DNA of 19,311 bases from Virgibacillus_F sp049310925. Lineage in GTDB: Bacteria > Bacillota > Bacilli > Bacillales > Amphibacillaceae. How positions within the stretch are numbered: the first letter of the stretch is position 1; every line of letters begins with the position of its first letter. Positions 7,195 to 14,693 of this stretch are shown here, one piece after another. A program made the position numbers and the translations under genes. Below the pieces are notes generated by a model, which had not been told where the DNA came from, did no database searches, and was given only the letters and a program-made list of their open reading frames with translations. The DNA lies in NCBI RefSeq assembly GCF_049310925.1, contig NZ_JBMERP010000069.1:1-19311 (forward strand), written 5' to 3'.

Positions 7195-8187
7195 ATGAAG
7201 AAATTAACCATACTTACACTAATTTTAGTGTTATTTATACTAAGCGCCTGCAATGATAGTGAGAGTAATAAAGAGAATGTCCAAGGCGATGATACTAGCT
7301 CTAATGATACCCGTACTGTGACAATTGAGGACGCAATGGGTGAACAAACAATCGAAGGTACCCCGAAAAAGATTGTAGCTCTTGAATGGTCTTATGCGGA
7401 AAACTTGCTTGCTCTTGGTGTTCAACCAGTTGGCGTTGCCGACCTGGATGGGTTTAATAAATGGGTCAACATCAATAAACAATTTGATGAAAACGTTAAA
7501 GATATTGGTACTCGTCAAGAACCAAATTTAGAAGCAATTTCAAGGTTAAACCCTGACTTAATTATTGCGGTTAAATTTCGTCATGAGCAATATTTGGATA
7601 AACTAAGAGAAATTGCTCCAGTAGTAACATTTGCACCATATGGAGAAAAGGCTGTTGAAGACCATTATCAGAACATGGTTGACGAATTAAAAACACTTGC
7701 TGAAATAGTCAATAAAGAGAAAGAAGCGGAACAAGCCTTAACGGATTTGAATAAGTTTGTTGATGAACAGAAACAACGTGTTGCAGGTCTGGAAGGGTCA
7801 AAATACCTTGCAACACAAGCATTTACAGCACAAAACACACCAACAATCCGGATGTTTACTGATAATTCAATAGTAGCAAAATTAATGAGCAGGCTTGGCT
7901 TTGAAAATGCATATGAAACAGATAAGAAAGAAACATATGGTTATAGCCAAGTAACTGTTGAAGCTTTACAAAATTTCCAAGAAGAAGAACTTCAATTCCT
8001 TTATATTGTTCAGGAAGAAGATAATATTTTTGAAACCCAGCTTAAAGGCAATCCTGTGTGGGAAAATTTGAGCTTTGTGAAAAACGGAAACACACATCAA
8101 TTACCTGGAGATACGTGGACATTTGGAGGCGTATTATCAGCTGAGGTATTAACAAAACAATTAGTCGACGCCATGGTAAAAGAGTGA
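7195..8187 (+). CDS. yfiY: Iron-siderophore ABC transporter binding lipoprotein, YfiY-like
   Basis: This 330-residue class III (helical-backbone) substrate-binding lipoprotein has a signal peptide with lipobox LSAC (Cys19). The N-lobe carries KKIVALEWSYAENLLALGVQPVG and DIGTRQEPNLEAISRLNPDLII. The C-lobe carries QAFTAQNTPTIRMFTDNS and FIYIVQEEDNIFETQLKGNP-like segments. This pattern closely follows B. subtilis YfiY, which binds schizokinen/arthrobactin-type hydroxamate-citrate siderophores. It is anchored outside the membrane and hands its ligand to the permease encoded next. GAGGAGG 7 nt before ATG 7195 decides the start; the in-frame codons upstream overlap the nitroreductase end. The downstream permease starts 4 bp after the stop. 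Confidence 0.92.
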   Translation: MKKLTILTLILVLFILSACNDSESNKENVQGDDTSSNDTRTVTIEDAMGEQTIEGTPKKIVALEWSYAENLLALGVQPVGVADLDGFNKWVNINKQFDENVKDIGTRQEPNLEAISRLNPDLIIAVKFRHEQYLDKLREIAPVVTFAPYGEKAVEDHYQNMVDELKTLAEIVNKEKEAEQALTDLNKFVDEQKQRVAGLEGSKYLATQAFTAQNTPTIRMFTDNSIVAKLMSRLGFENAYETDKKETYGYSQVTVEALQNFQEEELQFLYIVQEEDNIFETQLKGNPVWENLSFVKNGNTHQLPGDTWTFGGVLSAEVLTKQLVDAMVKE

Positions 8188-8191
8188 TTTG

Positions 8192-10216
8192 ATGAATAAT
8201 GCATTAAGGAATATATTAGTTGCGGTTCTTACCTTTGGTGGTGGGACCGCGCTTTTGTGCATATTAACCTTTATACATATAAATCAGGGTAGTACAGCCA
8301 TACCAACAGGGACAATTATTGATGCAATCTTTGCGCCAGAAAATAATTTGCAGCATCATACTGTTCGTTCTTTAAGACTTCCACGGGCAATTATGGGTAT
8401 TATTGCTGGTGGTGCACTTGCAGTTGCTGGGGGTGTCCTGCAAACAGTTACGAAAAATCCATTGTCTTCAGCAAGTACCTTGGGAATCCATTCCGGTACT
8501 TATTTTGCAGTTGTATTAAGTACTGTTTTATTTCCATCTCTATTAGTTGGAAACGGAATTATAGTAGCTTTTCTGGGCGGAATTTTTACTTTTTTAATCG
8601 TGTTTACTTTATCAGGTGGTAATAATGCAACACCTGTCCGTATGGTGTTGGCTGGGATGATTGTAACTTTTTTGTTTTCATCATTTACTAGTGTGCTGCA
8701 AATCTTCTTTGAAAATGAGACAGCCGGATTATTCCTGTGGGGATCCGGCACACTTGTACAAAATGACTGGGGTGGTGTAAATTTCTCTTTGCCATTTGTC
8801 GTTATTGGATTTATTGTAATTTTAATGATGGCATTCAAATTGGATACACTGACATTGGGTGATGATATTGCGATAGCACTGGGGCAGAATGTTAACCTTA
8901 TTAAATTTATCTCAATAGTAGCAGCTGTACTGCTGACATCGGTAACTGTAAGTGTAGTGGGACCAATAGGCTTTGTAGGTTTAGTGGCTCCGCATATTAT
9001 TAAATTAATCGGCTATAGAAAACATCTACCATTAGTGATTGCCTCATTTATCTGGGGTGGAAACGTATTATTATTTGCTGATGTGTTGGCACGTGTTATT
9101 GATCCTTCATTTTCTGAACTTCCAGTTGGTGCAATTACAGCATTAATCGGCGCTCCCTGGTTGATATACTTAGTGCTCAGAATGAAGCGTACGACTTATG
9201 GGAGTGCGGACACAGCTGTTATAGCTGGTAATTCAACTATGAATATGCCACTGAAGGTAATTGTTCCTATTTTAACCGGACTTATTTTCCTAACTTTATT
9301 AATCAGTTTGGCGTCCGGGAATTATGGGTTTGAACCATTATTACTATGGAATACATTTTTTGGTGAATCGAACGAATTTATGTATGGATTGATAGTCGAT
9401 CTTCGCTTACCTAGAGCATTAGTAGCGCTTTTTAGCGGTATGTTACTTGCACTCAGCGGTTTGATTTTCCAAGGTGTGTTACGAAATCCCTTAGCAGATC
9501 CATCAGTGATTGGTATCACTTCAGGAGCTGGCGTTGGGGCATTGCTAACCATGTACGTGTTTGGTGTTTCCGCTGCCTGGATTCCAGTTGGCGCAATAAT
9601 TGGCGCGTTTATATTCTTTATTTTTGTCATGCTGTTGGCAATTCGTGCAAACTTTCAGCCGACGATATTGGCATTGCTTGGAATTGGTGTGTCAGCATTT
9701 GGTTCAGCTATTATCCAGATTTTAGTCGTACAGGCTGATATGGGTGTAGCATCGGCTTTAACATGGCTATCCGGTACAACATACGCTACAGGATGGTCAG
9801 AGTTAGTTGACTTTCTAATTTGGCCAATCATAATTCTATTCCCATTGTTGGTATTTCGAATTAACTTGCTCGACACGCTATCATTGGGTGATGATACAGC
9901 GAAAGGGTTAGGATTGAATGTCATGTCAGCTCGTTTTCAGCTTGCATTTATCGCAACATTATTAGCTGCGTTTAGTGTTGCTGCAGTTGGAGCAATAGGG
10001 TTTGTTGGTTTGATTGCCCCCCATGCAGCTAGGTTGCTTGTTGGTCCATCAAACCTGCGATTATTGCCAGTCACGATATTATTCGGTGGTGCGCTTCTAG
10101 TTATAGCCGACCTATTCAGCCGTACATTGCTCGCACCAAACGAGATACCATCAGGGATACTAGTTGCGATAATCGGTGCTCCATACTTCTTATGGTTGAT
10201 GAAAAAAAGTGCTTAG
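8192..10216 (+). CDS. Fused double FecCD permease (YfiZ-YfhA fusion) for iron-siderophore import
   Basis: This 674-residue protein consists of two complete FecCD/BtuC-type permease halves (about 1-335 and 350-674), each with about ten helices. Each half has its own NPLSS/NPLAD loop (VTKNPLSSASTLGI; LRNPLADPSVIGI), an LGDD segment and a coupling-helix motif (GPIGFVGLVAPH near 256; GAIGFVGLIAPH near 599). In B. subtilis these halves are separate proteins, YfiZ and YfhA; the fusion parallels FhuB of enterics. A single polypeptide would therefore form the whole pore and bind two ATPase subunits. No ATPase gene follows; a terminator does. ATG 8192 is preferred to the TTG one codon earlier. The Shine-Dalgarno is weak, so translational coupling to yfiY is likely. 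Confidence 0.93.
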   Translation: MNNALRNILVAVLTFGGGTALLCILTFIHINQGSTAIPTGTIIDAIFAPENNLQHHTVRSLRLPRAIMGIIAGGALAVAGGVLQTVTKNPLSSASTLGIHSGTYFAVVLSTVLFPSLLVGNGIIVAFLGGIFTFLIVFTLSGGNNATPVRMVLAGMIVTFLFSSFTSVLQIFFENETAGLFLWGSGTLVQNDWGGVNFSLPFVVIGFIVILMMAFKLDTLTLGDDIAIALGQNVNLIKFISIVAAVLLTSVTVSVVGPIGFVGLVAPHIIKLIGYRKHLPLVIASFIWGGNVLLFADVLARVIDPSFSELPVGAITALIGAPWLIYLVLRMKRTTYGSADTAVIAGNSTMNMPLKVIVPILTGLIFLTLLISLASGNYGFEPLLLWNTFFGESNEFMYGLIVDLRLPRALVALFSGMLLALSGLIFQGVLRNPLADPSVIGITSGAGVGALLTMYVFGVSAAWIPVGAIIGAFIFFIFVMLLAIRANFQPTILALLGIGVSAFGSAIIQILVVQADMGVASALTWLSGTTYATGWSELVDFLIWPIIILFPLLVFRINLLDTLSLGDDTAKGLGLNVMSARFQLAFIATLLAAFSVAAVGAIGFVGLIAPHAARLLVGPSNLRLLPVTILFGGALLVIADLFSRTLLAPNEIPSGILVAIIGAPYFLWLMKKSA

Positions 10217-10265
10217 TTGTATGGCACAGGATATGGTTTGAATAGAAAACTATAAGGTTAAGCAA

Positions 10266-10302
10266 GGCAGAATGCTATATATTTAGCGTACTGTCTTTTT
10301 TT
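10266..10302 (+). terminator. Rho-independent terminator of the first iron operon
   Basis: GGCAGAATGCT (10266-10276) pairs with AGCGTACTGTC (10285-10295), with one mismatch and two G-T pairs, followed by seven T. It closes the operon without an ATPase gene. Confidence 0.8.
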
Positions 10303-10351
10303 ATAGGTAATAAAGTATAAAATTTTGGCTTTTTTATGTTTTGCTTACAGT

Positions 10352-10497
10352 AACAGCCACGTCCAGCTCCAGCGCCCAGAGACTAGCGAGACTTCCCTCA
10401 CCTTCGTACGATAAGTCAACATCGGCTTCCTTCATCTCCTACGGCTCAGTCCAGTCCGTACGTTCTCTACCCACCCAGGGCTTGCGCTTTTGTTCAT
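10352..10497. repeat. GC-rich intergenic repeat element (CCAGCTCCAGCGCC type)
   Basis: The region is much richer in GC than its flanks. It opens with GTCCAGCTCCAGCGCCC and closes with GGGCTTGCGCTTTTGTTC, so the ends form an imperfect inverted repeat (AGCGCCC against GGGC-TTG-CGCT). No ORF. I remember such elements as common between genes in Bacillaceae; only one full copy is in this window. Confidence 0.55.
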
Positions 10498-10579
10498 GAA
10501 CTCATTATATATTTCGTTTCTAACTGGATATAGGTGTCATTTTTTATAAATTAAATTTGTCTAATTTCATATATAATTG

Positions 10580-10588
10580 TGTTATGAT
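10580..10588 (+). promoter_or_regulatory. Possible extended -10 promoter for the acetyltransferase
   Basis: TG-T-TATGAT is an extended -10 element placed 37 bp before the ATG. A TTGTCT lies upstream at 10557-10562, but its spacing (20 bp) is too long for a standard -35. Confidence 0.4.
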
Positions 10589-10625
10589 TATTTCTATAAA
10601 AATGAATGCAAACGGAGGATTTACT

Positions 10626-11171
10626 ATGTTTTTCCGCGAAATTGATGATAATCTAACACTAAAATTAATGGAAATAAGTGATGCAGAGGAATTATTTGAT
10701 TTAACTAACCGGTCACGTGTTCATTTGCGTGAATGGCTTCCATGGGTAGATGCAACAACTACACTCGACGATTCACGAGGTTTTATTGAACACACTCTAC
10801 GTGGTTTTAATGATAAAAAAAGCATGAATGTAGCTATCCGTTATGATGGTAAGCTCGTTGGTACCACTGGTTTCAACAACTTAAACTGGTCCAGTAGAAT
10901 CGCCCATATCGGTTATTGGTTGGGACCAGACTATCAGGGGAAAGGAATTATGACCCGTGCTACAAGTTCTTTGCTGGATTATGCTTTTACTGATTTACAG
11001 TTTAACCGCGTTGAAATTCGTGCAGCCTTTGAAAATACAAAAAGCAGGTCTATTCCCGAGCGCTTGGGATTTGTGAAGGAAGGACAAATAAGACAGGCGG
11101 AGTGTCTCTATGACCATTATGTAGACCATGTGGTTTATGGGATGTTAAAAAGTGAATGGGACAACAAATGA
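10626..11171 (+). CDS. GNAT acetyltransferase, YdaF/RimL type
   Basis: This 181-residue GNAT protein resembles B. subtilis YdaF and RimL, which acetylate N-terminal amines such as that of ribosomal protein L7/L12. The start region MFFREIDDNLTLKLMEISDAEELFDL and HLREWLPWVD are typical. The acetyl-CoA loop is DYQGKGIMTRA (the Q/RxxGxG/A motif, about 104-114), followed by the late motif FNRVEIRAAFENTKSRSIPERLGF. GGAGG (10614-10618) 7 nt before ATG 10626 sets the start. Its substrate cannot be told from sequence. The next gene begins 14 bp after its stop, so they are co-transcribed. Confidence 0.85.
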   Translation: MFFREIDDNLTLKLMEISDAEELFDLTNRSRVHLREWLPWVDATTTLDDSRGFIEHTLRGFNDKKSMNVAIRYDGKLVGTTGFNNLNWSSRIAHIGYWLGPDYQGKGIMTRATSSLLDYAFTDLQFNRVEIRAAFENTKSRSIPERLGFVKEGQIRQAECLYDHYVDHVVYGMLKSEWDNK

Positions 11172-11185
11172 AGGGGGTAGCATCT

Positions 11186-11563
11186 ATGCGTTTTTACATT
11201 GCATCCAGTTTTCAAAATAAGGATATGGTGCGGTATGTCGCACAAAAACTTATCTTGAAAGGATTCAACCACACATACGATTGGACAAAGAATCAACGCG
11301 CAGTTGTGCCTGACACATTAAGGGAACTTGGTGAACTGGAAATAAATGCCGTCCATCAATGTGATGTTCTTGTGTTGCTCCTTCCTGCTGGAAAGAGCAG
11401 TCATGTAGAGTTGGGCATTGCTCTTGGCTTAGGAAAGCTTATTTATATCTATTCTCCAGATGAAATTGATCTTAGTACTGCCTCCACTTTTTATTATGTC
11501 GAAGGTGTAACGCGCTTTTCTGGTAATCTTGAAGATTTCATTACAATTATTGGAATAGCTTAA
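11186..11563 (+). CDS. Nucleoside 2-deoxyribosyltransferase-like protein
   Basis: This 125-residue single-domain protein has a Rossmann-like pattern. It opens with MRFYIASSFQNKDMVRYVAQKL, has CDVLVLLLPAGKSSHVELGIALGLGKLIYIYS in the middle (Asp60, Glu75), and a short C-terminal end. Nucleoside 2-deoxyribosyltransferases keep a Glu nucleophile in a similar (S)xxxELGxAxxxGK segment, so Glu75 may be catalytic. Many short family members are not proven transferases and may cleave modified nucleotides or act in signalling, so the substrate is open. AAGGGGG (11171-11177) 8 nt before ATG 11186 sets the start. It is in an operon with the acetyltransferase. Confidence 0.78.
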   Translation: MRFYIASSFQNKDMVRYVAQKLILKGFNHTYDWTKNQRAVVPDTLRELGELEINAVHQCDVLVLLLPAGKSSHVELGIALGLGKLIYIYSPDEIDLSTASTFYYVEGVTRFSGNLEDFITIIGIA

Positions 11564-11580
11564 ATCAATCAAACTGCATC

Positions 11581-11610
11581 TCTTCCGCGATAAGAAGACT
11601 TTTATTTTTC
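11581..11610 (+). terminator. Weak hairpin, possible terminator
   Basis: TCTTC (11581-11585) and GAAGA (11594-11598) around an 8-nt loop, followed by CTTTTATTTTTC. The stem is short, but it sits between convergent genes. Confidence 0.35.
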
Positions 11611-11898
11611 TGCCTGTTCATACAGTTCATCCACACGCGCTGCCATTTCAATATCTAAAGCTGTTAATCCTTTTTCCTGCCATGATGAGAATTTTACGGT
11701 AACCTTTTTGTAGTCAATAGAAATTACTGGGTGGTGTTGTTTGTTTTCAGCAAACTGCGCAACATCATCAACAAAACGAATCCCATCTAAATACTTATTG
11801 AATTTGTATTTCCGTTGAATCCACTTTTCCTCAACACGCTCCCATTCAGGTATTTTCTGTAACTCAGTTGTTATTTGTTCCTCATTTAATCGATTCAT
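11602..11898 (-). CDS. phhB: 4a-hydroxytetrahydrobiopterin dehydratase (pterin-4a-carbinolamine dehydratase)
   Basis: This 98-residue protein has the full PCD/DCoH fold pattern. It contains ENKQHHPVISIDYKKVTVKF (the two active-site His, 55 and 56), then SSWQEKGLTALDIEMAARVD. The enzyme dehydrates 4a-hydroxytetrahydropterin to quinonoid dihydropterin. The third active-site His of the mammalian enzyme (TSHDCGGLT) is Trp73 here. I recall the same SW-x-x-KGLT form in other Bacillus proteins, so it seems to be a subfamily trait. The start is ATG 11898 after AAAGGAGG; a longer frame starting at 11928 would read through that ribosome binding site. No aromatic amino-acid hydroxylase is nearby, so its physiological partner is unclear. 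Confidence 0.9.
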   Translation of the reverse strand: MNRLNEEQITTELQKIPEWERVEEKWIQRKYKFNKYLDGIRFVDDVAQFAENKQHHPVISIDYKKVTVKFSSWQEKGLTALDIEMAARVDELYEQAEK

Positions 11899-11970
11899 CC
11901 TAAATGCCTCCTTTATAGTTTTCCACATATCTAGTTTAACAAATGATCTAATTTATTGTTAATTTTAAAC

Positions 11971-12017
11971 TTATGCACAAGTTATCCACAGATTTCCGTG
12001 GATAACTATGTGGAAAA
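11971..12017. promoter_or_regulatory. DnaA-box cluster
   Basis: There are four 9-mers in 47 bp: TTATGCACA (11971-11979, fits TTATNCACA), TTATCCACA (11982-11990, perfect), CGTGGATAA (11997-12005, reverse, one mismatch) and TGTGGAAAA (12009-12017, reverse, one mismatch). The central GTTATCCAC and GTGGATAAC also form a perfect 9-bp inverted repeat with an 8-nt spacer. Bacillus has chromosomal DnaA-box clusters outside oriC that affect initiation timing. This lies about 70 bp upstream of the dehydratase gene, so it may also act at its promoter. Confidence 0.65.
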
Positions 12018-12051
12018 GCTGTTTTTAGCATGTGAATATTTTTTTAGTTGG

Positions 12052-12365
12052 CTCTTTCCATAGGTTTTGTTGCTCTTTACCTCTAGTAGTTGATATAAAC
12101 TACGACTTAGTGACTTATTTTGACGCTGTTCCCGCGGGAGTCTACGTATTCTGCCTTCACTAAGATAGAAAAATGCAGCATGACCCCTATGTTTCATGGG
12201 ACTCCTTCTCCCTTGAACAGAAAGCTATCTAAGCCGCGGAAAAATGCGAGACTCAGTGGGAAAGGAAAAGTCTGAAGATCCCGCAGTGAGCGGATTACTC
12301 CGAGTAGGCTGAGCGTTGTTCCCCACGGAAAAAGCGAGTGTTTTTCAGCAGCGCTTGATCAGCAC
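12052..12365. repeat. Long intergenic repeat element, copy 1
   Basis: The left half, TTTTGTTGCTC...TAGTTGATATAAACTACGAC...TGACGCTGTTCC (about 12064-12140), is matched by 17983-18060. The right half (12233-12355) begins GCCGCGGAAAAATGCG and ends in GAAAAAGCGAGTGTTTTTCAG, giving partly self-complementary ends with CCCGC-rich blocks inside. No convincing ORF. I remember the GCCGCGGAAAA...CCGCAG type as common in Bacillaceae intergenes. Confidence 0.65.
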
Positions 12366-12493
12366 CTATCTAATAAATGGTGGTAGGAAATAAATCCAGG
12401 TGTTCGTCGCAGTTTATAGATTTTATGTCAAAAAAAACAATCTTTGATAAAACAGCCTTTCAGTTTTTTTATCAGCTTAGCCACATATTTTTT

Positions 12494-12508
12494 TGATAAT
12501 GATTATCA
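12494..12508. promoter_or_regulatory. Fur box (perfect 7-1-7)
   Basis: TGATAATGATTATCA is a perfect heptad inverted repeat TGATAAT-N-ATTATCA. It lies 50 bp before the YfmC/FecB-like gene and predicts iron-dependent repression. A clear -35/-10 pair could not be fixed by eye; GATAAT within it could serve as a -10. Confidence 0.9.
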
Positions 12509-12557
12509 TTGTTAACAGATGTATTTCTTACATAGAAAAAACAGGAGGTTAAGCATA

Positions 12558-13514
12558 ATGAAGTATAAAGCAATGTTAATCATACTTATAACGCTTGGTT
12601 TGTTAGCATTAGTTGGTTGTGGGACTGTCGGTGGTGATGAAACAGCCAAGGATGAAAAGAAAGATGAGGCTCCAAGTGATAAAACAATCACTGTTGAGCA
12701 TGAGATGGGTAAGACAGAAGTACCAGTCAATCCAGAGAAAATCGTTGCACTGGAATTTTCTTATGTAGACGCGTTGGCAGCACTTGGTATTTCTCCAATT
12801 GGGATTGCGGACGATGATGATGCAAGCCGAATCATTGAGCCAATTAGTAAAAAGATTGATGATTATACGTCGGTCGGAACACGTAAACAACCAAGCCTGG
12901 AAATCATCAGCTCGTTGCAGCCTGACTTAATTATTGCAGATCTACAACGGCATAAAGATGTCTATAAACAGCTGTCAGACATTGCTCCAACCATTATGCT
13001 AACTTCACTCTCAGCAGACTACAATCAAATACTAGAAGGATTTGAAAAAATTGCTTCTGCAGTTGGTAAAGAGGACAAAGGTAAAGAAGTTTTAGAAGCA
13101 CATAAAAAACGTATGGAAGAAATTAAAGCGCAGGTTCCTGAAAATGAGGATCGAACTGTTTTACCAGCAGTTGTAACAGCTGATGCTTTTTATGCACATA
13201 ACATGGATTCCTATACAGGATCGTTACTTGAATCAATCGGGTTAAAAAATGCGATTCAGGATGGTAGTGACCGGTACAATAAAATAAATTTAGAGCAGGT
13301 TGTGAAATTCAATCCGGATGTATTTTTCTTTATGCAAGCTGGAGATGAAACGATTGTAGATCAGTGGAAAGACAATCCATTGTGGCAGGATGTCAGCGCA
13401 GTAAAAAATAACCAGGTCTATACAGTTGACCGCAACACATGGTCTAGATTCCGTGGACTGATTTCATCGGAAGCAATACTAGAAGAAGCTGTATCAAACC
13501 TTTATGATAACTAG
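12558..13514 (+). CDS. yfmC: Iron(III)-citrate-type ABC transporter binding lipoprotein, YfmC/FecB-like
   Basis: This 318-residue class III substrate-binding lipoprotein has lipobox LVGC (Cys21). The N-lobe, KIVALEFSYVDALAALGISPIGIADDDD, and SVGTRKQPSLEIISSLQPDLIIADLQRH follow FecB of E. coli almost motif by motif. The C-lobe has DSYTGSLLESIGL, WKDNPLWQ and VYTVDRNTWSRFRGL. The family binds ferric dicitrate or related chelates outside the membrane. The start is ATG 12558, 9 nt after AGGAGG (12543-12548); an upstream in-frame ATG at 12519 lacks such a site. A strong hairpin follows immediately, before the permease genes. Confidence 0.92.
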   Translation: MKYKAMLIILITLGLLALVGCGTVGGDETAKDEKKDEAPSDKTITVEHEMGKTEVPVNPEKIVALEFSYVDALAALGISPIGIADDDDASRIIEPISKKIDDYTSVGTRKQPSLEIISSLQPDLIIADLQRHKDVYKQLSDIAPTIMLTSLSADYNQILEGFEKIASAVGKEDKGKEVLEAHKKRMEEIKAQVPENEDRTVLPAVVTADAFYAHNMDSYTGSLLESIGLKNAIQDGSDRYNKINLEQVVKFNPDVFFFMQAGDETIVDQWKDNPLWQDVSAVKNNQVYTVDRNTWSRFRGLISSEAILEEAVSNLYDN

Positions 13515-13518
13515 AACT

Positions 13519-13548
13519 GAGCGAGAAACTTTTCTCGCTCTTTCATTT
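13519..13548 (+). terminator. Terminator between binding-protein and permease genes
   Basis: GAGCGAGAA (13519-13527) and TTCTCGCTC (13532-13540) form a 9-bp stem with a 4-nt loop, followed by TTTCATTT. The broken T tract suggests partial read-through, which would make more binding protein than permease. Confidence 0.8.
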
Positions 13549-13636
13549 GGCAGTAAAGAAAGTTAAAAACTTTCTTTCTACATAAGTGCAACTAAGGCTT
13601 TCGCCATGAGGCTTGGCGATAAGCCAAATTTTCTAA
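13549..13636. repeat. Dispersed hairpin repeat, copy B
   Basis: Homologous to copy A at 6394-6478, with the same order of blocks, including CATAAGTGCAACTAAG and GAGGCTTGGCGATAAGCCAA. Here the first hairpin is longer (AAGAAAGTT/AACTTTCTT), and an extra GCTTTCGCCAT segment is present. It again abuts a terminator on its left. Confidence 0.75.
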
Positions 13637-13685
13637 GTTGATTATGGTAAAGTAAGGTAAAGAGAAATATTCGGGTGGTAGGATT

Positions 13686-14693
13686 ATGGAATCGAAAAAG
13701 ACATTAACGAAGGTATTATTTTTATTTACAGCTGTGTTTCTTTTATTAATCCTTGGCATTTTGACAAGCCTGCGCATTGGGGCGGTATCCACCGACTTTG
13801 GATTAATCTTTCAATCTTTTTTTTCTAATGAACAAACTAAAGAATTTTTAATCATCCAGAATTTACGATTACCTCGTACGTTAATAGCCGTTATTATTGG
13901 GGCTAGTTTAGCAATTGCAGGTGCTATCATGCAGGCAATTACCCTGAATCCACTTGCTTCACCTCAAATATTTGGAGTGAACGCTGGTGCATCGTTAGTT
14001 GTTGTCCTAAGCCTTGTATTTCTCCCAAGCATCTCGCCTTCTTCGTTAGTTTATTTTGCTTTCCTTGGGGCTATTTTGGGAGGATCAATTGTCTATTCAA
14101 TGGCATCAAGCTCTACTGGGACGTCGCCAGTTAAGTTGGCATTGGCGGGCATTACCGTGCACTTATTTTTATCAGCAATAATTGAAGGTATTGTTCTTTT
14201 TCATGAGGATTCTACACAAAGTGTCTTATTTTGGCTTGCCTGGGCTATTGATGGGGCTACTTGGAATGAAGTTCAGCTAATATGGCCATGGGCAACCGCT
14301 GGTATTATTATTTCTGTTATATTGGCACGCCAGCTGACCATCCTTGGACTAGGGGATGACATGGCAAAGGGCCTAGGTCAGAATGTTGTTGTAATCCGCT
14401 TGTTCTTCAGCATGTTAGTTGTTGTCCTTGCAGGTGCTTCCGTATCTGTTGCAGGCCCAATTGGATTTATCGGACTCATCATTCCACATATAGCGAGAAA
14501 GCTGATCGGAATAGACTATAGCTTAATTATTCCTTTCTCGGGGTTACTTGGTGCTTTACTTTTAGTAACCGCTGATGTTTTGTCACGATTCATTGCATTC
14601 CCCTCAGAATCACCTGTTGGAATTGTAACAGCTTTAATTGGGGCACCCTATTTCTTATACCTAGCGCGTAAAGGGGGTAAGGCGCATGAGTAA
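13686..14693 (+). CDS. yfmD: Iron-siderophore ABC transporter permease, YfmD/FecC-like
   Basis: This 335-residue FecCD/BtuC-family permease has about nine to ten transmembrane helices. It has NLRLPRTLIAVIIGASLAIAG near the start, the loop NPLASPQIFGVNAGAS, LGDDMAKGLGQ, and the coupling motif GPIGFIGLIIPHIARKLIG (about 258). It would pair with the next gene product to form the membrane channel for the chelate bound by the YfmC-like protein. The ATG is preceded by GGTGGTAGG, a modest ribosome binding site. Its last codons overlap the start of the next gene by 8 bp. It is separated from the binding protein gene by a terminator and a repeat. Confidence 0.9.
   Translation: MESKKTLTKVLFLFTAVFLLLILGILTSLRIGAVSTDFGLIFQSFFSNEQTKEFLIIQNLRLPRTLIAVIIGASLAIAGAIMQAITLNPLASPQIFGVNAGASLVVVLSLVFLPSISPSSLVYFAFLGAILGGSIVYSMASSSTGTSPVKLALAGITVHLFLSAIIEGIVLFHEDSTQSVLFWLAWAIDGATWNEVQLIWPWATAGIIISVILARQLTILGLGDDMAKGLGQNVVVIRLFFSMLVVVLAGASVSVAGPIGFIGLIIPHIARKLIGIDYSLIIPFSGLLGALLLVTADVLSRFIAFPSESPVGIVTALIGAPYFLYLARKGGKAHE

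Noticed and set aside
8500..9924. Three 89-112 codon minus-strand frames within the fused permease gene
   Set aside because: Pro/Thr/Asn-rich antisense shadows of membrane-protein coding sequence.
12006..12197. 63-codon minus-strand frame
   Set aside because: It lies in the DnaA-box/repeat region, has no ribosome binding site and no protein-like pattern.
12440..12475. TGATAAAA/TTTTATCA hairpin upstream of the second Fur box
   Set aside because: The stem is entirely A/T with a 14-nt loop and no clear T tail; too weak to call a terminator.
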